A DNA stretch of 59,731 nt, taken from positions 1-59,731 of the forward strand of contig NZ_JARRSA010000022.1 in assembly GCF_029624655.1 (NCBI RefSeq), in the 5' to 3' direction. Positions within the stretch are counted from its first letter, which is position 1, and each line of letters starts with the position of its first letter. The DNA is from Roseicyclus salinarum (GTDB taxonomy: Bacteria; Pseudomonadota; Alphaproteobacteria; Rhodobacterales; Rhodobacteraceae). The notes under the pieces were generated by a model. The model ran no database searches. It saw only the letters and a list, made by a program, of their open reading frames with translations, and was not told the DNA's origin. A program made the translations under genes and the position numbers. Shown piece after piece: positions 55,121 through 59,731 of the stretch.

Positions 55121-56464
55121 TCAGGCGACGCCGAAGGCCGTCATGGCGTCCGCCACCTTGGTGAAGCCCGCGATATGCGCGCCGCGGGCGTAGTTCACGC
55201 CGCTTTCCGTCTCGCCGTGTTCGAGGCAGGTCGCGTGCGCGTCGCGCATGATCCTTTGCAGGGCTTCGGACAGGTCGTCCTCGTCCCGTTCGAGGCGGGC
55301 GGTGTTCTGGCTCAGCTCGAGGCCCGACATCGCGACGCCGCCGAGGTTCGCGGCCATTCCCGGCGCATGGAGCAGGCCCGCCGCGTCGATCTCCTGCGTC
55401 GCCTCCTGCGTGAGGGGCAGGTTCGCCCCCTCAACGACCACCCGGCAGCCGTTGTCGATCAGCGCCAGCGCCGCGTCACGGTCGATCTCGTTCTGCGTGG
55501 CGCAGGGCAGGGCGACGTCGCAGGCCACCGACCACGGCGCCTCGCCCTTGCGCCATGTGCCGCCGTAGCGGTCGGTGAAGCGTTCCAGCCGGAAATCGGG
55601 ATCCTTCCGCGCCTCGCGGACCCAGCGGATCTGTTCGGGCTGCAGCCCGTCCTCGACATGGAGGAAGCCCTTGGAATCCGACAGCGTCACGACCGTTCCG
55701 CCCATGTCGACGAATTTCTCGGCGGCATGGGTGGCGACGTTGCCCGCCCCCGAGACGACGGCGCGGCGTCCCTCGATGCTTTCGTCGCGTCGCGCCAGCA
55801 TCTCGCGCAGGAAGTAGACCACGCCGTAGCCGGTCGCCTCGCGCCTCAGCCTGCTGCCCCCGAACTCCAGGCCCTTGCCGGTCAGCGCGCCCACGAAGCG
55901 CCCGGTGATGTTCTTGTACTGGCCGAACATGAAGCCGATCTCGCGGGCGCCGACCCCGATATCGCCGGCCGGGACGTCCCGCCGCGGTCCGATCGCCTCG
56001 TGCAGCTGGGTCATGAAGGCCTGGCAGAAGCGCATGATCTCGGCCTCCGAGCGGCCATGCGGGTCGAAGTCCGATCCGCCCTTGGCGCCGCCCATCGGCA
56101 GGCCCGTCAGCGCGTTCTTGAACGTCTGCTCGAAGGCCAGCCGCTTGAAGAGGTCGAGGCTCACATCGGGGTGGAACCGCAGGCCGCCCTTGTAGGGTCC
56201 GATCGCGTTTGAATACTGCACGCGCCAGCCGCGGTTGACCTGAACGCGGCCCGCATCGTCGGCCCAGACCACCCGGAAGACGAGCGTCCTGTCGGGCTCG
56301 ACGATGCGCTCGAGCACGCCCGCGGCGCGGAAATCGGGCCTGTCCTCCATCACCCCTTCGACGCAGCCCACAAGGCCGCGGACGCCGTCGAGGAACTGTG
56401 TCTGGTCCGGCACCCGCCGGCCGAGATCTTCGATCAGGGTCGCGGTGTCGATCCTGTCTGCCAT
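55121..56464 (-). CDS. gdhA: NADP-type glutamate dehydrogenase
   Basis: A 447-residue hexameric GdhA. It has YKGGLRFHPDVSLD, the catalytic-lysine loop PMGGAKGGSDFDPHG, and PAGDIGVGAREIGFMFGQYK. The Rossmann part contains VVSGAGNVATHAAEKF. It aminates 2-oxoglutarate with ammonia. The neighbouring eutBC and DadA-like genes release ammonia, so assimilation by GdhA is a sensible link. The gene stands 76 nt upstream of eutB in the same direction. Confidence 0.92.
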   Translation of the reverse strand: MADRIDTATLIEDLGRRVPDQTQFLDGVRGLVGCVEGVMEDRPDFRAAGVLERIVEPDRTLVFRVVWADDAGRVQVNRGWRVQYSNAIGPYKGGLRFHPDVSLDLFKRLAFEQTFKNALTGLPMGGAKGGSDFDPHGRSEAEIMRFCQAFMTQLHEAIGPRRDVPAGDIGVGAREIGFMFGQYKNITGRFVGALTGKGLEFGGSRLRREATGYGVVYFLREMLARRDESIEGRRAVVSGAGNVATHAAEKFVDMGGTVVTLSDSKGFLHVEDGLQPEQIRWVREARKDPDFRLERFTDRYGGTWRKGEAPWSVACDVALPCATQNEIDRDAALALIDNGCRVVVEGANLPLTQEATQEIDAAGLLHAPGMAANLGGVAMSGLELSQNTARLERDEDDLSEALQRIMRDAHATCLEHGETESGVNYARGAHIAGFTKVADAMTAFGVA

Positions 56465-56485
56465 GTCGCATCACTCTTTCTGTCG

Positions 56486-56800
56486 TCAGCGCGGCGTTCG
56501 CCGCCATTGCGGAAACCGGAGGATCCACCGCCCCGCCAGAAGCCCGGCGGCGACGGCCACGACCAGCAGGCCAAGGACCACCGCCGCGCCCGTCGCGGCA
56601 CCCGGTCCGGTCGTCACGATGACCCACGCAAGCCCCCAGAACACGACGCCCGACACCAGCGCCGTGGTGCTGACGAAAAGGAGGTAGGCCGCGAAAGGCT
56701 GCAGCCGGTCATGCCGGAAATGTTGCGACACCGGCCACGACGCCGCCAGGAGCGCCGCCAGCATCAGCCAGGCGAGCGGCTCCGTCACGATGGTATCCAT
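56486..56800 (-). CDS. Small three-helix membrane protein of unknown function
   Basis: A 104-residue hydrophobic protein with three predicted membrane segments (about residues 10-24, 37-62 and 70-93) and a basic end (RFPQWRRTPR). I do not recognise a family. It sits 21 nt upstream of gdhA in the same orientation. Codon use resembles its neighbours, which supports a real gene. Confidence 0.6.
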   Translation of the reverse strand: MDTIVTEPLAWLMLAALLAASWPVSQHFRHDRLQPFAAYLLFVSTTALVSGVVFWGLAWVIVTTGPGAATGAAVVLGLLVVAVAAGLLAGRWILRFPQWRRTPR

Positions 56801-56878
56801 GCTCAGGTCCCCCTACCTAGGCCTTGCGGTCGCGCCGTCCAACGCCGCCTTGCGGTTCGGCGTGTCCTGCCGCTGCCA

Positions 56879-57226
56879 TCACCGGATGTCGCCGTCTTCG
56901 TGGAATTCGGCCGGGGGCGAGGTCGCCTCGATCGCGGTGAAGTCCTCCTCAACGCGGTAGCGGTGCGCGGCGCCCGCCGGCACGAGCCAGCAGTCGCCGG
57001 GCCGAAGCACGATCTCCTGGCCCTCCAGTTCGAGGCGCGCGCGGCCCGCGAGGGCGTAGCCCACGGTCTCGTAGTCGCGCCGGTGCGGCGGATCGGCCTC
57101 GCCGCGCGGCACGTTTTCCCAAAGCCGCATGGACAGGCGTTTGCCGGCCACGAGGTATTTCTGGCCCATGTCGCCCATCGGCGAATGCTCGGACTGGACC
57201 TTCTTGATGGTGGTGTCTTGGCTCAT
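56879..57226 (-). CDS. Cupin-domain protein
   Basis: A 115-residue single-cupin protein, started at the ATG at 57226 with an ideal AGGAGG 5 nt upstream. The beta-barrel motifs are PPHRRDYETVGYALAG (motif 1, His plus Tyr/Glu) and PGDCWLVPAGAAHRY (motif 2 with His). The metal site looks reduced compared with classical G(X)5HXH cupins. The frame stays open upstream into a SpoIIAA-like fragment. The function is unknown; small cupins of this type are often stress-linked. Confidence 0.8.
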   Translation of the reverse strand: MSQDTTIKKVQSEHSPMGDMGQKYLVAGKRLSMRLWENVPRGEADPPHRRDYETVGYALAGRARLELEGQEIVLRPGDCWLVPAGAAHRYRVEEDFTAIEATSPPAEFHEDGDIR

Positions 57227-57813
57227 GATGGCCTCCTGTGGTCTTGCGGTTGCTCCGGGCGCCGGCTGCCGGTCGCACGCCTGCTGCCCTTCGAGCGCCC
57301 ATGCGCGCGCCGCCTCGGCCTCGCCGACGTCGAAGAACCGCACCTCGGCGGACGTGAGCGCGCGCGCCGCCGCCGCTTCGAGCTTTCCGGCGCGGGTGTC
57401 GCCCACCACGGCGATGCGACGGAAATCGTCGTGATGGCGCGGGTAGTCGTGCCCGCGTGACCGGGCGCGAACATGGCGAGCGCCTTCGAGAGCGTCTCGG
57501 GGGCGACCGGTTTTTCCAGGATCAGCCTGTCGCGGTAGGCATCGGGGATCTCGGCGCTTGAATATCCCGTCGTCAGCGCGAAGGGGATGCCGCGCCGGTC
57601 CAGCGCCTCGGCCAGCGGCCACACCCGCTCGTCCCCCAGGTTGACGTCGAGAACGGCGCCGTCGGGATGGATCCGCGCGATCGCCTCGAGACCCGCGGCG
57701 ACGTTCGAGACCGGGCCGACCGGCACGCATCCCTGGTCGAGGATCATCTGCTCCATATCCATCGCGATGAGGATGTTGTCCTCGACGATCAGAATATGCG
57801 GACGGTCTGTCAT
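57223..57813 (-). CDS. Single-domain response regulator with out-of-frame tail
   Basis: A receiver protein starting at 57813. It has the acidic pair in ILIVEDNILIAMD, phospho-acceptor Asp in GAVLDVNLGDERV (about residue 54), the Thr in ALTTGYSS and the Lys in LILEKPVAP. The receiver fold ends near residue 118. The remaining 75-80 residues are Arg-rich nonsense reading through the SpoIIAA-like fragment in another frame to a stop at 57223. The natural stop therefore seems lost. There is no output domain. It is divergent from the RNA helicase. Confidence 0.75.
   Translation of the reverse strand: MTDRPHILIVEDNILIAMDMEQMILDQGCVPVGPVSNVAAGLEAIARIHPDGAVLDVNLGDERVWPLAEALDRRGIPFALTTGYSSAEIPDAYRDRLILEKPVAPETLSKALAMFAPGHAGTTTRAITTISVASPWWATPAPESSKRRRRARSRPPRCGSSTSARPRRRAHGRSKGSRRATGSRRPEQPQDHRRPS
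57229..57454 (-). pseudogene. Truncated SpoIIAA-like (STAS-related) domain fragment
   Basis: The minus-strand frame that continues into the cupin encodes RHHDDFRRIAVVGDTRAGK and SAEVRFFDVGEAEAARAW. This looks like the C-terminal half (about 55 residues) of SpoIIAA-like proteins of about 120 residues. No N-terminal half is present; instead the DNA upstream encodes the end of a response regulator in another frame. No stop codon separates it from the cupin. It appears to be a 5'-deleted remnant. Confidence 0.55.
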
Positions 57814-58097
57814 CGGATCCCCGATTGGTGGCGGACCAGGCCGGGCGAACGTGCGCCGACCGTTCCGAGTGAAACTATATTGCCAGAAATGGCTTCGCCC
57901 CGGAAGTCCCGTCAGCCGATCCGTCTTCTCCGGTTCAGACGGCAGGGACGGGGCAGCGGGCCAGAGCGGCGCAGGGGGGCAGGGCATTGGCGGTATACAT
58001 TCCCGGCGACCGGGTGTAGGGGTCGCGCTTGTCCATCCTCCGCCGACGGGGGCGCCGCATCATGCCGCGCCGCCGGGCGGCAAAGCCGGTTTCCCGA
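57814..58097. promoter_or_regulatory. Divergent spacer between the response regulator and RNA helicase genes
   Basis: A 284-bp region holding two divergent promoters. An AT-rich patch (TGAAACTATATTGCC, about 57869-57883) is the best promoter candidate. No clean operator is seen. An in-frame ATG at 58062 could extend the helicase by 12 residues. Confidence 0.35.
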
Positions 58098-59731
58098 ATG
58101 ATCCAGACCCTTTCCGATGCGCTCGCCGAGCGTGGTTACGACACCCTGACCGCCGTGCAGGAGGCCGTCACGGACGCCGCCCTGCGCGACGCCGACCTTC
58201 TCGTGTCGGCGCAGACCGGTTCGGGCAAGACCGTGGGCTTCGGCCTCGCCATCGCGCCGACGCTCATGGGAGAAGCCGAGGCGCTGGGCCCCGCGGGCGT
58301 GCCGCTCGCGCTGGTCGTGGCGCCGACGCGGGAGCTGGCGCTTCAGGTCATGCGCGAGCTCGGCTGGCTTTACGCGAAGGCGGGTGCGCGGGTTGTGTCC
58401 TGCGTCGGCGGCATGGACATGCGCGACGAGCGCCGCGCGCTCGAGCGGGGAGCGCACATCGTCGTGGGCACGCCCGGCCGCCTGCGCGACCACATCCAGC
58501 GCGGATCGCTCGACATGAGCGGCCTGCGCGCCATCGTCCTCGACGAGGCCGACGAGATGCTCGACCTCGGCTTCCGCGAGGACCTCGAATTCATGCTGGG
58601 CGAGGCGCCGCCGGAGCGCCGCACGCTCCTGTTCTCGGCCACCATGCCGCCGCAGATCGCGCAGCTGGCGCAGAACTACCAGCGCGACCCGGTCCGCGTC
58701 ACGACGCTGTCGGGAACCAGCCAGCACGCCGACATCGCCTACCAGGCGCTGCGTGTCGCGCCGATCGACGCGGAAAACGCGATCATCAACGTCCTGCGGT
58801 ATCACGACGCGCAGAACGCCATCGTCTTCGCGAACACCCGCGCGATGGTGAACCGCCTGACCGCGCGTTTCTCGAACCGGGGCTTCGCCGTCGTCGCCCT
58901 GTCCGGAGAGCTGAGCCAGACCGAGCGCGCACACGCGCTTCAGGCGATGCGGGACGGGCGGGCGCGGGTCTGCGTCGCGACGGACGTGGCCGCGCGCGGC
59001 ATCGACCTGCCGAACCTCGAGCTGGTGGTGAACGCCGAGCTGCCGTCGAACGCCGAGGGACTTCTGCACCGTTCGGGGCGGACGGGGCGGGCGGGGCGCA
59101 AGGGGACCTCCGTGCTGATCGTGCCGTCCAAGTCGGTCAAGAAGGCGCAGCGCCTTCTGAGCATGGCGCGGATCGAGGCGGAATGGACGACAGCGCCCTC
59201 TGCCGACGAGATCCTGCGCCGCGACGAGGAGCGGCTTCTGGCCGACCCGGTCTGGACCGAGGAGACGACCGAGGAGCAGGACGCTTTCGCCCGGAAGCTC
59301 CTGGAGCTGCATTCGCCTGCGACGATCGCGGCGGCCTATCTGCGGCTTTTCCGCTCGCGCCAGTCCGCGCCCGAGGACCTGACCTCGCCCGATGCCGCGC
59401 CCGAGCCGAAGCCCCGCAAGAACTTCGGCTCCGGCGCATGGTTCGCCCTGTCCGTCGGCCGCGACGACCGCGCCGAGGCGCGCTGGCTTCTGCCGCTGGT
59501 CTGCCGAGCGGGCGGTGTCGAGAAGGACGCGATCGGGGCGATCCGCATCCAGCAGTCAGAGACGTTCGTGGAGGTCGCGCTGGACAGCCTTCCGACGTTC
59601 CTCGCCGCGCTGGACGGGGCGAGCGAACTGGAGAAGGGCATCAGGATCCGGCAGCTCGACGGCGCCCCTGACCTGACTGCGCCGCCCCGTGCGGCCCGGT
59701 CCGCGCCCGACCACGGGCCGAAGGAGCGCGC
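58098..59731 (+). CDS. DEAD-box RNA helicase, 3' end outside the window
   Basis: At least 544 residues, still open at the window edge. The conserved motifs in order are LTAVQEAV (Q-motif region), AQTGSGKT (I), APTRELA (Ia), TPGR (Ib), DEAD (II), SAT (III), ATDVAARGID (V) and HRSGRTGRAG (VI). A C-terminal DbpA-type RNA-binding domain (about 445-525, AWFALSVGRDDRAEARWLLP) is present, as in DeaD/CsdA and DbpA. It unwinds structured RNA in ribosome assembly or cold adaptation. The start is ATG 58098; ATG 58062 is an alternative. Confidence 0.92.
   Translation, partial: MIQTLSDALAERGYDTLTAVQEAVTDAALRDADLLVSAQTGSGKTVGFGLAIAPTLMGEAEALGPAGVPLALVVAPTRELALQVMRELGWLYAKAGARVVSCVGGMDMRDERRALERGAHIVVGTPGRLRDHIQRGSLDMSGLRAIVLDEADEMLDLGFREDLEFMLGEAPPERRTLLFSATMPPQIAQLAQNYQRDPVRVTTLSGTSQHADIAYQALRVAPIDAENAIINVLRYHDAQNAIVFANTRAMVNRLTARFSNRGFAVVALSGELSQTERAHALQAMRDGRARVCVATDVAARGIDLPNLELVVNAELPSNAEGLLHRSGRTGRAGRKGTSVLIVPSKSVKKAQRLLSMARIEAEWTTAPSADEILRRDEERLLADPVWTEETTEEQDAFARKLLELHSPATIAAAYLRLFRSRQSAPEDLTSPDAAPEPKPRKNFGSGAWFALSVGRDDRAEARWLLPLVCRAGGVEKDAIGAIRIQQSETFVEVALDSLPTFLAALDGASELEKGIRIRQLDGAPDLTAPPRAARSAPDHGPKER

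Noticed and set aside
57814-57900. GGAAC...CGTT resembling an EcfG general-stress promoter upstream of the response regulator
   Set aside because: The spacing is only about 10 bp instead of the 16-17 bp expected, so it does not fit.

Overview
The window reads as chromosomal DNA of a high-GC alphaproteobacterium, most likely of the Rhodobacteraceae (Roseobacter-like). This rests on gene content and order, strong G/C bias at third codon positions, dense ATGA/GTGA overlapping gene junctions, and protein families typical of that group. Examples are DUF2783 in a homogentisate cluster, a VC_2705-type Na+:solute symporter with DUF4212, a complete Mrp antiporter, and EutBC without a microcompartment. 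I see no rRNA, tRNA, IS element, prophage or CRISPR array. All taxonomy is inference from the sequence.

Region 1 (1-16.8 kb) is a sugar-catabolic island. An FAH-fold hydrolase, an SDR, a fuconolactonase-type amidohydrolase, an aldo/keto reductase and a FucU mutarotase together outline the non-phosphorylating L-fucose-type route, except that no sugar-acid dehydratase is present. Interleaved is a second, poorly understood set: a BtpA/SgcQ-family protein, an M42 (SgcX/FrvX-like) metallo-aminopeptidase homologue, an FGGY kinase, a SIS protein, a TIM-barrel isomerase and two PfkB kinases. A MalEFGK-type ABC importer serves the island. A near-identical 16-bp operator (CTRACATGYTAGWATR) sits in all three divergent promoter regions (about 1749, 6218 and 14207). 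It ties the whole island into one regulon, probably of the GntR/FCD regulator at 1762.

Region 2 (16.8-21.7 kb) is a homogentisate module: MarR regulator, HmgA, a metallo-beta-lactamase-fold protein with a broken metal site, an FAD monooxygenase and DUF2783. A perfect 7-bp inverted repeat in the marR-hmgA intergenic region is the likely MarR operator. A lone UDP-glucose dehydrogenase follows (21.7-23.0 kb).

Region 3 (23.2-33.3 kb, all minus strand) is an acetate activation and uptake block. In transcription order it holds acs, adk, DUF4212, an SSS symporter with an EF-hand-like loop, a cNMP/CBS/DUF294 protein, a small membrane protein, a membrane sensor-like protein fused to a DnaQ exonuclease, and a GntR/UTRA regulator. 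Large stem-loops split the block after adk and after the symporter.

Region 4 (33.8-44.0 kb) has three LysR regulators. Two are OxyR-like but lack the peroxidatic cysteine. One of these is divergent from a tandem universal stress protein, which is followed by a full mrpABCDEFG operon.

Region 5 (44.0-51.4 kb) carries a PrpE/ApaH-like phosphoesterase, the conserved TesA/YbbA/YbbP trio, glycerol kinase, a nitrilase-family amidase and a 53-residue His-rich membrane peptide. Region 6 (51.7-57.8 kb) concerns amine and nitrogen metabolism: a DadA-like oxidase, EutC, EutB and NADP-type glutamate dehydrogenase. It then holds a small membrane protein, a cupin, a decayed SpoIIAA-like fragment and a single-domain response regulator. 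A DEAD-box RNA helicase runs off the right edge.
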